From Amorphophallus konjac (lineage: Eukaryota; Streptophyta; Magnoliopsida; Alismatales; Araceae): a stretch of DNA of 64,000 nucleotides. Below, one piece after another: positions 45,351-57,230 of the stretch (within the stretch, counting starts at the first letter, position 1; every line of letters begins with the position of its first letter). Both the position numbers and the translations under genes were made by a program. The notes below the pieces were generated by a model. The model made no database searches. It saw nothing but the letters and a program-made list of their open reading frames with translations, and had not been told where the DNA came from. Location of the stretch: the NCBI GenBank assembly GCA_022559845.1, contig CM040118.1:449064053-449128052 (forward strand), given 5' to 3'.

Positions 45351-47116
45351 TCGAGGATATGGCGCTAGGGATGACTCCGGATGTCGCCGCTCGTGCACAT
45401 TCGGCTATTTAAGGGACCATCCCGGACTCCCCGTGGATGAGCACCTACTTCTTACCACCCGAAATACCCAGGTCTAAGGGAGGTGCTACGAAAATTTCAC
45501 CAAACCCTAAGCTGATTAAAAAAAAGAAATGAATAATATAAAAAAATCATAATGGTAATAATAAAAAATAAATGAAATGACAAAACAATTCATAAAAAAA
45601 TTGCATAACCAAAACAAACAAAAATCAATCAAAATAACAAAAAAGAATAAATAAATGAATAAAATAAAAGTATATATATATATATATGCATGTTTAAGAG
45701 ATCAAAAATAAGATATTTGTGATCAAAATCAAAGCAAAATAAAAAAAGAAAAGGGAGGAAATAAAAGAAGGGGGAGATAAATAATAATAAATAATATATA
45801 TATATATAGTGAAGTGCATGATTCGACGTGGGTGTGCGCCGGATCATGGCATGATCCGACGCACCCCCCTTCTTTCCCCAACTGATACGGCGCCATAAAT
45901 GCACATGAACCGACGCCATAAATGCCATGAATCAACATGCCCCTTCTCATAAAAAAAAGAAAAAAAACAAAACTTTATTCTTCAAACAAATGAATCTGCG
46001 CAGACACTATGCAAATCTAATACATATAAATCTTTTTTTTATTCTGATCGGTATTCACCTTTTTGCGATAATTGCTTTATCGGGTGTCGGTTTGACCCTG
46101 CATCGCCGTCCTGCTCGTCCCAGGGGTAAAGCCAGTGCCCCCCTGCATCCTATCCTGAGGAGAAGTTCCCCGAGCTGTCGGACCGTTGGATATCGACGAA
46201 AAAGTGAGCGTTAATGAATAGTAACTTTAACTATTCATTTTGGGCCCATTAAGTGCTAAATTGCATAATTTCGTTGCCATTGCGATTCTATGGCTCAGAA
46301 TGGGTTCCTTCCACCGCTCATGCGATTGTCGACCACTAGGGTTCACTCTGTGCGGTGCTGCTCTAGTTGGAATCCCCAGGTTTTCCCTTTTATGGCCGTT
46401 TAGCCCGATCTAGTGCCCTTGAATCATGAATAAATGGAATGCAAATAAGGCCTATTGCAAGCACGGTTTGGACCTGTGGGTTTGCTCCGCCATGGCTATG
46501 ACCTAACCTCGCCTCAAGATCGATAACCCCCCTGGGTCGGACTTATTCTTACTGGGTTTTGTCCCCTTTTCCCTATATCAAATCATGCTAGATCACAGGC
46601 ACACATATGTCCAGGGGATTACCCATGGCGTTGATGCATCCTTAGCATAAACCAGTCATGGATCGAGAGTTTTCTACGATGCTTTTAACCTCAGGCTCAA
46701 TGGCCCGAGGCTATGCCGGTTCGCCTTTGGACCCACTTGCATATACAACAGTGTCGACAGTGAGTCTAAATGTTGGCAGAGACATGTTCAAGAAGCCCCT
46801 CGGATGATCCGAATCTCTTGGTAGGCTAGCCCCTGGAGGTGCTATATCCAAAGGCCCGGGTGCTGCTATTCTATGCACACCTGAACAATTAAGGGACAGT
46901 CTCAGACTTCTATAGATGAGCTCCTGCTACATCCCCCCCCGACATACTCTAGGACAGGGGGAGATGTAGTCAAAATTTTGATTCTTCGTCGCTCAAGTAA
47001 CAGCAAAAATAAAGGGAATATAAACGATGCCTATTGCATGTTGGATCCGGGCCCCCCAAGATCACCCCGCCTGGCCGGAACCTGGCCTTATCTTGAGGCC
47101 GACAACCTTGCGGATT
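45351..47116 (+). mobile_element. Leader of Tat element D, then a second U5/leader copy
   Basis: 45351-46060 starts with the GGGAGGTGCTACGAAAAT leader block. It contains AT-rich DNA (45520-45810, with TA runs at 45671 and 45796) and GATTCGACG/GATCCGACGCACC boxes (45823-45865). 46060-46280 repeats 45060-45280. 46572-47116 repeats positions 2-560, including the leader block. It is cut at 47116 by a chromovirus LTR. No gene. Confidence 0.55.
45660..45810. repeat. TA dinucleotide runs in AT-rich leader
   Basis: TATATATATATATATAT near 45671 and TATATATATATATA near 45796, within A-rich DNA. Confidence 0.75.
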
Positions 47117-48360
47117 TGTCACGCCCCGAACCGATAGCAGTGGAAACTACTTGAAACGTGACATCGAATAGTCATGAATAATTAGAGCAACCACAAGACA
47201 CACAATAGGGCTAGAAAAAAGATAATAAAACTCTAATTGTATTAATATCAAAATGTCATAATTACATTTTAATGACTCAAACTTACATCGATAAAAAGAA
47301 AGTAAAAGACTCAAATTACAGGGCTTGACTTAATAAAATAAAAATACACAGACACAGATCTTCTATAGCACTCATCACTCTTGCCCTTCCCCGTCTGATT
47401 GGTTATCTTCATCATTATTACCTGAAAAATGTTAATAGAAACTGGGTAAGTAAAAATGTTCAGTAGGAATTACATCTCTATTGCCAGGTAAAAATATAAG
47501 GAATTAACCAATTATCCAATATTCAATGAAATGCCATGAACGATATAAAAACCATAGCCAATATGAAATACACTATCAATCAGAAGAGGCTATCAACAAC
47601 TAATTTTCAGTGTCAAGGATAGACATGAAAAGCTTAAAGGAAAAGGGAGCAATCCCAATACAGAACCAATGATAAGATAACAGTATGAAACAAGGAACGT
47701 ATAATCCAGAATGAACATAACATATCGAATTGGTCAGAATATCAGAATTCCAATAATATTAAGCAGAATAACAGAATAATAGTCTAGCAGAATATCCAAA
47801 TAACAGAATTAACAGAATATTAGAATAACACAATATCATAATATCATAATAACATAATATCAGAATAACAGAAGTTGGTGTAATGCTACACTCAGAATTT
47901 CTCATGGTTTACAGAATGGACTTCCGTCATACCTGGCATTGGTTATCAACGGACCCACAACCCTTAATAAAGTCATAATTTGGAGATACAACCAACATTA
48001 AATCAAAGGGTTATGTTCCAAAAATATCATGAATGAAATTCCAAAAGGAAATAGCATGACATAAACAGTATGGATGATATTCGGGAAGAATATAAGGTCA
48101 ACAGTACTTTAGACAATCAAATCTCAGACTTATAAACAACAGTCTAACCGAAGAAAACATGTTCAAGACATTGGGTTAAACGCGGTCATGAACAGTGCCA
48201 TGGTCTTACAGAACGCGGTTGATCGTGAGGCCGCAAACAGACAGAAGATCCAGATGCGAGGTCCTTCATAGAACGCAGTCAGGGTAATAGCCGCGAGCAA
48301 GATGAGAGCGGCCTCTGGGCAGGTCGTGTTCCGATCAGGACTGATAGAGCCCAAACAGAA
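47117..48360 (-). mobile_element. Chromovirus (Tekay/Del-type) LTR fragment, reverse orientation
   Basis: TGTCACGCCCCG at 47117 is the complement of the CGGGGCGTGACA end of the next LTR (51398-51409). On the minus strand, CAGTTTCTATTAACATTTTTCAGGT-like DNA (about 47430) matches the conserved TTCAGGTAGCTCCGG stretch near the 3' end of that LTR (51072), which proves the orientation. It inserts into the Tat leader after GCGGATT. Only about 1.2 kb is present before another LTR starts, so it is truncated or interrupted. Box-like GCGGTT..GGCCGC pairs lie at 48180-48310. Confidence 0.65.
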
Positions 48361-51300
48361 TGTAGCACCCCGGTAGATCATTCGATAAAATAACCGGAAA
48401 TTAACAAGAAAATCCAATGGAAAATACGGTAGGTAAAATCCTAAACAATTTATAAAAATCCAAAAAAATTATAATCACGTAAAGGAATAAAAATTTAGGT
48501 GATTTGTCTTCTGCAGGAAACCTTAAATAAAATTCAAAGCCAATCGAATTAAAAAAATTAGGGCTAGATCCATGTTTTACCCTATCGGGCTTTGGATATT
48601 CTAATTCGAACCCATTTCTCGACCGTTTGAGCTCAGATCGGATTCAATCGAACGGCCACGATGTGTAGGTTGTTTCCCCTCGATTTTCTCACCGAAACCC
48701 TAACTCAAAAATTTGAATTTTTAGGCGAGGCGGCGGCGAGACCGGGTCAATGCGTGAATCGCGTGCGACCGGAGTCGTGGACTCTATCCTATCAATCTAT
48801 CCCTCTAAAAATTGATTAATCATATAAAACTGACCCTAAGGCCTTCTAGCATCGACGTTTGGTAGCTGCGACCGGCGAGGTGTGAGGAAGAGGCCGTATT
48901 CCGGTGATCTCTTGAAGGGGTTTTCTATCAAGGCCGACGTCATCGTCCCCTCTTCTTCCTTGTTTAAGGTAGGTTCTAGTAGACCAAACCTCAAGCATAA
49001 TATATCATTGGATTTGTCCCTAAACCATCTTTCATTTGATACTAGAAGCCCTAAATTTCATTCTATATCATGTGAGTATTAGTTGTTTTAGTCGGAGCAT
49101 GTTAAAACTAGGGCTACCATTGTTATCTTCGATTAAAGGCTAGGTTAGCAGGCTTAAAGTTTCAATTAATCAATCCATGGCATGCATCTTTTCGTTCTCT
49201 TTCTAGTGGTATGCTTTTGCCCAATTTCTATGCTCTATATCGACTGGATTTCTTGCTGTTAGTGAGCCCCGTCGGATGTTTACCGGGCACCGGAACGGCG
49301 AACAGGCCACGATTTTACAGGAACCGCGCAACACTGAATGGCCTCACGATAGACCACCAGGTCTGGGGTCGGCAGTCGTGACTTGACCGTTTATATTGTT
49401 TTGCGTTTGAGACCCCATGGTCATACACGGCCCAACGATAGACTGTGCGGTTGGGCAGGCGGCTTCTCTCTAGACCACTTGGAAACCCGAGCGGCTGATC
49501 GATAGACCGCGTAAGGTGTGTAGGGTTTCGGACTTACATGACCTGAGTGGCCTAGTGATAGACTGCTAGACCCCATCCAGCGGCTCTGGTTAGACCGCGT
49601 ATGTCTCACAGATTGATTTATTCCATGTGTTAAGTATGCCGTTTCTTGTTAAGCTATGCATGTGCAGGTTAGAAACTCACACCAAGAACTGGCAAATTAT
49701 GGAACATATGATCTAATTTCGTTATTGTTCATGATTGATATCTCCTTTGCAATCATAATTCCCGTAGTGTTCTTATCAATTAACGAAGCATAAATGTTAA
49801 TCTTGGAATTGGAGTAATAATACTAGGATTGTTCTAACAGTCATTCCACTCCGGTGGTACTGACTGACCGTGAAACATTATTTTCTGATGATTTAAATTC
49901 TCAATACTTGTAATAGTTGAGACTCTCCGCTGGATACTCCTTCCGTCGGACTAGGACCTCTATTACAGGACCTCCGAAAGACCCCGCGAGCTTGAGATTT
50001 CCACTAAGACGTCGGGCAGGTTGTACCTCAAATCCTGCACCTGTTAACTCGACTGAATCGTTTGCTTATGCCCAAACCCGGAGTTGGGTCTGTTCTTCAG
50101 ATAATGGCCCTTTGGGGACCGTTTCTATCACTGAACGGCCTAGGCATGACCCCCTGAGATTCTAAGTGGTCCACGGATGACCGCGTTCAACCGCTTGTGC
50201 GTCGACCTCTCTGGTTTGTGCATCGACCTTCTTCGGGGCTCAGAACTAGTAGCGGCCGTTACTGGACCGTCTCATCGTGGAAGCGGCCTTCCTATGACTA
50301 TTTTGTGATAGAGCGGCCTAATTAAGACCGTTTACTTTACTCAGGCCCTGGAACCCCCTCTTCACTGGATGGCCTCCAGGTGACCATTTTCTTGCTGGAA
50401 ACGGCCCATCTTTGACCGTTTTCATCCCTCATGCTGGGCTTGACCCTTTTTTGTTCAGCTATTCCTTTTACGGTCCAGACTAAACTATTTTGTCTCTCAT
50501 GCGACCTTGTTCATGACCGCATCTATCCAGAACTTGTTTTCTTATGGTTCTTTCTTGAATCTCTTGACTTCTCAGTCAATTATTGAAATAGCACTTGATC
50601 TTAGTTGGTAAGATTCATAGCTTAACCTTGAAATTCTGGCCCATTCCAAATGAATGTCTAAGATGGTTACTTGGGATCTTGGATCCATCAAATCAATGCC
50701 AACACATCATAAGGGCCCGGCCTGGTCCTGGGAGGAGCACCCGAAAAGTACTAGTGCCCTGGGGAGTTGTAATGGCATGGTGAGGCATAGCACCGAGTGC
50801 ATGACTAGCATGATATCTGTGACATTCGTTCATTTCAATATTCTTGGAAATTCCTACATGGAATTACTTCTACATGACTTGCTTGTTTATTTACTTGATC
50901 GGCCAAGTACATGGAAATGATATCTCAATTCTATATTGCTTCATTCTATTGTGTTGGTTGTTTTATCGCCATTTATTTTATGCAATGAAATTAAATTAAA
51001 TTGTTAATTACTTACACTCTACCTGCTATTATCTACTGAGCGTTCGCTCACCTAGTTTTTCTTCCCTATTTCAGGTAGCTCCGGTGAGGACTCACAAACG
51101 GATGGGGATGGGCAGGAGTGAAGACCTTGGAGCGAGCCAGCTAGAAAGCCGTCTGGAGTTGTCCTTAGATAGTTTGAGTTTGAGAGTTATAGTATTGTCC
51201 AAGAGTTGTAATTGAATATTTGGTTGTTATGTAGTTGTTTAAGTTGGTGGATATTGTATCTTTTATGTTTTCGTAAGTTGGAATAAATGGTTAATTAGGT

Positions 51301-51409
51301 TTAATTCCATCTCTTGGTTATTATGTTATTTTTGGTGTTGTTTAAGTGCTAGCCCAAAGCACAGCATGTCTAGAAATCAACATCCGATATTTCACGTCGG
51401 GGCGTGACA
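48361..51409 (+). mobile_element. 5' LTR of a chromovirus (Tekay/Del-type), 3049 bp
   Basis: It begins TGTAGCACCCCGGTAGATC, a typical chromovirus LTR start, and ends CGGGGCGTGACA at 51409, followed by a Met primer site and gag. It carries CGGYC-N7-GRCCG boxes (49339-50418) and a TCGACC pair (50202/50223). The start is chosen by its likeness to other chromovirus LTRs; no 3' LTR is in the window to confirm it. Confidence 0.7.
49339..50420. repeat. Symmetric CGGCC-N7-GACCG box series in the chromovirus LTR
   Basis: About ten boxes, for example 49339 (TGGCC..AGACC), 49427, 49491, 50128, 50252 (CGGCC-GTTACTG-GACCG), 50284, 50313 (CGGCC-TAATTAA-GACCG), 50370 and 50402. Most are 17 bp long, with inverted CGG...CCG arms and a free centre. 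Confidence 0.75.
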
Positions 51410-51415
51410 GTTTGG

Positions 51416-51427
51416 TGGTATCAGAGC
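51416..51427 (+). other. Primer-binding site, initiator Met-tRNA
   Basis: TGGTATCAGAGC, a perfect match to the usual complement, seven bases after the LTR end. Confidence 0.88.
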
Positions 51428-51610
51428 CGTAGGTTTGAATTTCCTAGGTTATAAGTGATGTCGTAGAACCCGTAACATTGTTAAAGTCTAAGGTCCTAAC
51501 CTGGCAAGATTGGGTAGAGACTTGGGGTTGAGTTAATTAATAAACACTAAAAGATTTTCACTAGACTATTCTTTTAACCAATTTGCTGGTATATGTAGGA
51601 GTATATTCTG

Positions 51611-52546
51611 ATGGCGGCAGAACGTGCGCAGTGGAGGGACATGCAACGAACCGTGCATGGCTTGACTCAGGCCCTCCAACAGGTAGCCCAAGGAGGAGGA
51701 TCACACCATGGAGCTGGTGACCTCCACCGGAATTTCAGAGGCTTGAATCCCCCACGTTTTGGTGGATCGACGGATCCCGATTAAGTCGAGAACTGGCTGA
51801 AGGAGATAGAGCGAGTTTTTAGAGTAATGCAGTGCAAGGACCAGGATCGAGTTCTGTTGGCAACATTTCAGCTAGAACGCAACGCACGCGCTTGGTGGGA
51901 GGCGGTAGAAGCTACGCTCGGAAATAGGCGTGCGACGTGAGATGAATTCAAGGAACATTTTAATAACAAGTATTTTTCAGATCGTGTTCAAGAGAAGAAT
52001 GCGGCAGAGTTTGCTTCTCTGAAATAGAGGAACCTATCAGTTGCAGAATATGAAGCTCAGTTTTCCAGACTTTCCTGCTATGCAACGCACTTGGTGTCCA
52101 CCGAGAAGATGAAGGCCAAGCGTTTTATGAACGGGGTGAAGCTTCAATACATCAACCAGTTGGCACCAATGGAGATCTCTACCTATGCAGAGATTGTCAG
52201 AAAAGCTCAAGTTTTGGGAGACACATTAGAGATGACCGAGAGGATTCGAGGAAAGAACCCTAAGAAAGAGCATACCACTAGTTCGGGTAATTTCAAACCC
52301 AATAATGGCAAGAAGAGGCCCAATGGTGGGTCAAGTTTCTCACAGGATAAGAAGTCAAAGAATGTAGAGAAGAAGACAAGTTTGGCTGCCCCGTCTAAAA
52401 CCATTTGCAAGTTTTGTGACCGGCCAGGTCACAGGATGGAGGAGTGTTGGCGCAAGCTAGGCGCCTATTTACGCTGTGGAAGCCTAGACCACCATATACC
52501 TGAGTGTCCCCTCTTGTCCGACCAAGCGACTCCAAGCAAGCCGTAA
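51611..52546 (+). pseudogene. gag: Chromovirus Gag
   Basis: One frame from ATG 51611 to TAA 52544 with stops at 51782 (TAA), 51938 (TGA) and 52025 (TAG). Core: NPPRFGGSTDP then NWLKEIERVFR, ARAWWEA, FKEHFNNKYFSD and LSVAEYEAQFSRLSCYA, the standard Ty3 gag order. A Lys/Asn/Ser-rich basic segment leads to the zinc knuckle CKFCDRPGHRMEEC (complete) and a second, YLRCGSLDHHIPEC, in which the first Cys is replaced by Tyr. Gag would bind and package the element RNA. Confidence 0.85.
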
Positions 52547-53272
52547 GGAGGTCAAAAGCGGTAGGGCAAGCTTCAGGCTCCATAGAAAACTGAGACTGAA
52601 ACCACCGAGGAGGGTGAACTTGTTGAAGGTACACTTAATATTTTTGATAAGCCAGCATTTGTTCTATTTTATACTGGAGCGACGCATTCTTTTATTTCTC
52701 AGAATTTTGCTAAGTCCTTAACTGTGAAACCGGTATTGATGAAATCCCTATTGGAAATTTCAACTCTGATTGGTTCGGGTTCAACAATTAAGTATTACTA
52801 CCCTTCTAGCAAGATCTTGATTAGTGGGCTGAATACGCCAGCTGATTTGGTTTGTATGGCAATGAAGGATTATGATGTAATCCTAGGAGCTGATTGGTTG
52901 GCTAGAAATGAGGCCAGTGTTCATTGTAGATCTAGCTCCGTGTCTTCTTCTAGACACCCCGAGCTTTCTTTTGTTGGGGTTAGGCACTCTAGATCCGTGC
53001 CGCTCATTTCGGCCCTTCGAGCTGAGAAGTTAATGAAGAAGGGATGTCCGGCTTTTCTAGCCTTGGTTTCTTTAACTGATAAGAAAGGATCTGAGATTAA
53101 GGATATCCCTATTGTCCAGGAATTTCCTGACGTCTTTCCTGAGGATTTGCTAGGACTTCCGCCTGAGAGAGAGGTAGTCTTTTCTATTGATCTAATTCCT
53201 AGCGCATCTCCTGTTTCTAAGGCTCCGTACCGTATGTCTCCTGCAGAGTTGAGAGAATTAAAGAGACAATTG
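52547..53272 (+). pseudogene. pol: Chromovirus protease and first part of RT, truncated
   Basis: It continues the gag frame after several stops. Protease: FVLFYTGATHSFIS (about 52653) has Tyr in place of the catalytic Asp of DTGA, then YDVILGADWLARN (52870-52908). RT entry: QEFPDVFPEDLLGLPPEREV and PYRMSPAELRELKRQL (53113-53270). The match stops at 53272, where AT-rich repeat units of the next element begin. RT palm, RNase H, integrase, chromodomain and 3' LTR are absent from the window. Confidence 0.85.
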
Positions 53273-53545
53273 AAAACCAAAATCCAAAAAAAAAATTGAA
53301 TATTTCATGATCCTAAATTCAAAAAATTTGAATATTTCCTGATCCAAAATCCAAAAAAATTGAATATTTCCTAAACCAAGTTCCCAAAAAAATTGAATAT
53401 TTTCAAAAAAATTCATAAAAAAATTCACATATTTTCCAAAATCCATAAAAATTGAATATCTTTTTCAAAACCTACAAAAACTTGCATATTCCAAAATCCA
53501 ACAAAAAATTACATTGTATTTTCTGATGGTATTTTTTTTGCAGGA
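53272..53545 (+). repeat. Left inverted end, AT-rich tandem units
   Basis: About ten degenerate copies of a 25-30-bp unit, AAAATCC(A)n then TTGAATATTTCC, ending with TTTTCTGATGGTAT and GCAGG. The right end, read in reverse, has AAAATTCC(A)n TTGAATATTGCC units and ends TTACTGATGGCAT then GCGG, so the order is collinear. Confidence 0.7.
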
Positions 53546-56500
53546 ACAAGAATTTTGTAAGGACCAAGGGCACGGGATGAGTCCTCTCCATTCATTTTCA
53601 TCTACCTTTTGATTCTCCCCATATTCACAATGATCACATCTTCATGATTCACTAGGCATTAACTGATCGTTCATCTCCCAAAATCTTTTAATAAACTCCT
53701 GCTGATTTCACTTGATCACTTTGCCACTGGGCATTACTTGATCCTGATCATCCAATCTCAATCTCACATGCCAAGATTGTCATCTTCATGACAAATAACA
53801 AACAATGATGCTTTGCAATGCTATGATTTAACTCATGCTATTCATGCTAAACATGCTTCGCTTTGATTCATGCTTGAATGCTATCCACACCAAACTTTGA
53901 TCGCTTTGATGTCTATGTTGTGATTGCTTATTGATTGCTTTGATTCATGCTATTCTTGCTATGCTTGCTATGCTTTATTCATTGCTTGTTATCTTTTATA
54001 TCTTGGCTAATACAATTTTGAGCGCAGGATAAGAAGCTCTTGGTCCCACCGTGATCGCCAATTTGTGAATTATAAAATTAGAACGCCCCCAAGTTAAATG
54101 ATTTGCATGAAAGATGACTTGACAAGATATAGAACTACAATTGATGATAAAAGGGGGGTTACATGTAATAATCAAAATCCATGATCGCCACTGAGGCCTA
54201 CAACATGCCAAATAATATAAAGATCAAGATAGGGCATGTTACATACCTCAGAAATTCAAGATGGCCAAGGGCTGGCCTGGGGATGAACGCGCTGTATCGT
54301 CCCAGCGCATTCTTCAGATCGTGCCAGGAACCTATAGCGCGATATCAGACAGGAAGCGGGGTTATTTGGATTCGTTCCTTCCTTGCTCCAAGGCCGGCCA
54401 AGGTGCAAGGGCTCCACGTATTAGTCTTCTAGTGCCTGCAAACAATCATAAACAACAAATAAAAGGCCCATTAGAATGAGATTTTAGTAGAATCTACCCC
54501 TATTCTTAATCAAAAGCATGCAAACGGGGGGCTCGATTGCCTGGGGGTTTGGTGGTTTTTAAACCCCTATGGAAGGGCCAAAAGATAGGTGTGGTGTGTG
54601 TGTATGCATGTGTTTTGTAAAAGAAGTATTTTTTGAGATTGATATGCAATGCTATGCAAAGATTGGGATGAACGAATTGGGGGGAAAAACTAAGAACTAG
54701 GAAGAACTAAGAAGAACACAATATGCCCTAAATACTCCCTTGGATGTGTGAGGAGCGAGGAGTTGTTGATTTTGAACGAAACACAGCCTCCCCCTCGTCA
54801 AGATCTCGAGTTGCACCCCCCTGAAACGACGGCCAAAGGGTGCAATTTATAGGAAAAAGATCGAGAAGCAACCCTAGGTCGGAGTTCAATTCAATCCAAA
54901 AGTTGGCGGCTCAAATTGAGGTAATCCTGCCGATTAATGAGGCGGAAAGACTCCTGTTAGGGTTTGGAACCTTCCTTTGGAAGGAATATGATTGGAAACT
55001 TACCAAATAAGGACTCTGAGATGAAAGAGGGGAGTCCGGGTCGGACAGGGTTTCTGACTGAGGACGCGCTACAAGTGTATAGCGCGTTCATGAAGAACGC
55101 GCTATAACGATATAGCGCGATAATTAAAGGCCCATCAAATGATTTAGAAAAAGGAGAAAAATCCTTTGGCAGTCACTTAATCAAATGTTGAGTGAGAATA
55201 ACATCCAAAGTGGATGCTATAATGATCAGATAACAACTGTTCAAATGATAACTTCAATTAGATCCACAACGCGCTATGAACAAGAAAGCGATAAGAGCGG
55301 ATAGCGCGGGGATGCCAAACTCGAGACGAGATCCAAGGTATGGAATTGAAATGTTGGGCCAAGAATAGAGAGACATCCCAGAAAATCAACCAACTAAGGA
55401 TCAATTGGGGCATTAACTAGGAGAACAAAGAAAATGCCCAATTTATCGGCCAAAATTGGGTGTTTACAGATGCCCTTCCTTGATATCCGCTTTGCAGGGG
55501 AGCGAGACGGAGGTAAAACGGAGGCAAAACGGAGATGACACAGAGTGGTAGTGACGGGGAGATGAAGTGGAAATGCAGTGGAGCGGACTGATAAGTGGAT
55601 ATCAAGGAAAAAGAGACACCCATCACAACCGACAAATGATAGGAATAATCCAAAAAACTCTGTGCTAACCACAAGATCGAGCTAGCATCAGCAACTCCTG
55701 CCTAGAACGATAGGCGCAGAACAAAGAAAAGGGAGCTGATCAACCTCCTGCACAAAAGAGGCATCCGCAGTGTGTAGCAACTACGAATTTCACTCAGTTA
55801 GTGGAATGGACGTGAGCCTGGCGGATCCATCGACGCCATCGTGCGGTTCACAACTAATGAGTGGATCAAAAGAAGGAGGATAAGTTGAATTGGATTGAAA
55901 GGGGATAAGCAAATTCTAGGCAAGGGTCACATCGACCAGCGAGATCCAGTGTCCAACTAGGAGTAATCGGAATGGAATTGAATTTCTTTGTTCAAGAACA
56001 TAAGCATTATTGATCCTTAATTAGGAAGAAGAGTTGGGCATTTATGAATGCAAAAGGCATGATGCGTGCAGGGCTAAAATAAAAGAAATCATTAAAACAA
56101 ATGCCAAGAAAAAAATAAAATATAAGATACTCAAGGATAATAGTATTAAATCAAACAGACTTGGGTCAAGAGTTATCTGCAACCACGACGTGCCAGATGA
56201 AGTCCATCGTCCCCAAATTTGTCTGACCTAACGGCCTATCCGACGATTAACTACATGTTTCTAGATCATCACTGTTTTTGGTAGAGGGGAACTCAAATCC
56301 CGAAACATACGGAGAACCAGCCGGTCCTTGAGATAATATAATAATGTAAGTATCATATAGTAATGTAATAAAAGGAATGGATAAAGAAACACTTACCTGA
56401 TGGCGTATCATCATCTTTCTTTTGCTTTCCTGTGAATTCAATGTTAAGCAAATTCAAGCAAATTCAGGCACGCATAAGCAAAAGAACACAAGTTTCTCAT

Positions 56501-56757
56501 TCACTCTCAACATATATTCTCATGGCATTTCCTTTTCTCTCCCTCCCCCCTTCTATTTTCATTTCTCTTTTTACTTTGGTTATCGCGCTATATAGCCATA
56601 GCGCGTTAAGGTCGCGCTATGAACGTATAGCGCGTTAATCACACGCAAGTTTTCAAAAACCGCCCCCCCCCCTTTTCTCTTATTCAAACCCATACTTCCC
56701 TCTCTCGACTCCCTCTCTCGCCCTCTCACCAACCAGAACCCTCATTGCCCTAATCCA
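53546..56757. other. Noncoding 5' part of the PMD unit, with box pairs
   Basis: No supported gene on either strand over 3.2 kb; reverse frames at 55394-55674 lack any domain. It carries four of the five CGCGCTAT box pairs (54288, 55065, 55270, 56584). The last pair stands about 125 bp before the start codon, in the likely promoter. Confidence 0.5.
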
Positions 56758-57230
56758 ATGGAAGGGGATCCTCCTCGACGCTCCAAACGGCATGCCACCC
56801 GTGGCCGTCAACGATCTTGCGTGGAGGAGCAATGAACGCCCCCTCCCGCGGAAGAGAATGCCGACTCGGAGGCGACCGTCTCGGCCCGGCTTGAAGGGGA
56901 TGAAATGGAGATCCCCCCGGACGATGCCGAAGAGGTTGAAGGCGCCCCGACGGCCGAGGAAACAGCGGCGGAGCCCATTGGTGGTGCGGCGGCCCGAAAA
57001 CGTCGATTGGTAAGAAAACCGCCCTATCTTTCTTTCTTTTGATTTTTCTTGTTTTTTCTTTTCAAATGAGATGAAGACGGAAGGGGAGATGCCCCTTTAG
57101 ACCGATGTGTAGGGCAGAAAGCCCATGAAAAAGATATGGGGAATGAGGGGTCACCCCCTACCTGCAGAAGGTGAACGTGCTATATCTTCATAGCGCGTTC
57201 TTGAAGAACGCGCTATGACGATAAAGCGCG
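54288..57230. repeat. 22-bp CGCGCT...AGCGCG palindromes in pairs
   Basis: Boxes 22 bp long start at 54288 and 54320, 55065 and 55098, 55270 (partner degenerate near 55289), 56584 and 56613, and 57176 and 57209. Arms are CGCGCTAT / ATAGCGCG with a 6-bp free centre. Starts within a pair are 29-33 bp apart. Two pairs (55065 and 57176) share the same linker TTC-TGAAGAA. The last pair lies inside intron 1. Confidence 0.82.

Noticed and set aside
55394..55674. Reverse-strand 92-codon frame as a second gene of the PMD unit
   Set aside because: No transposase or other domain, and no supporting splice or start context.
56792..57013. 73-codon Arg/Pro-rich frame
   Set aside because: It is a shifted frame of PMD exon 1; the frame from 56758 joins in phase to the PMD domain.
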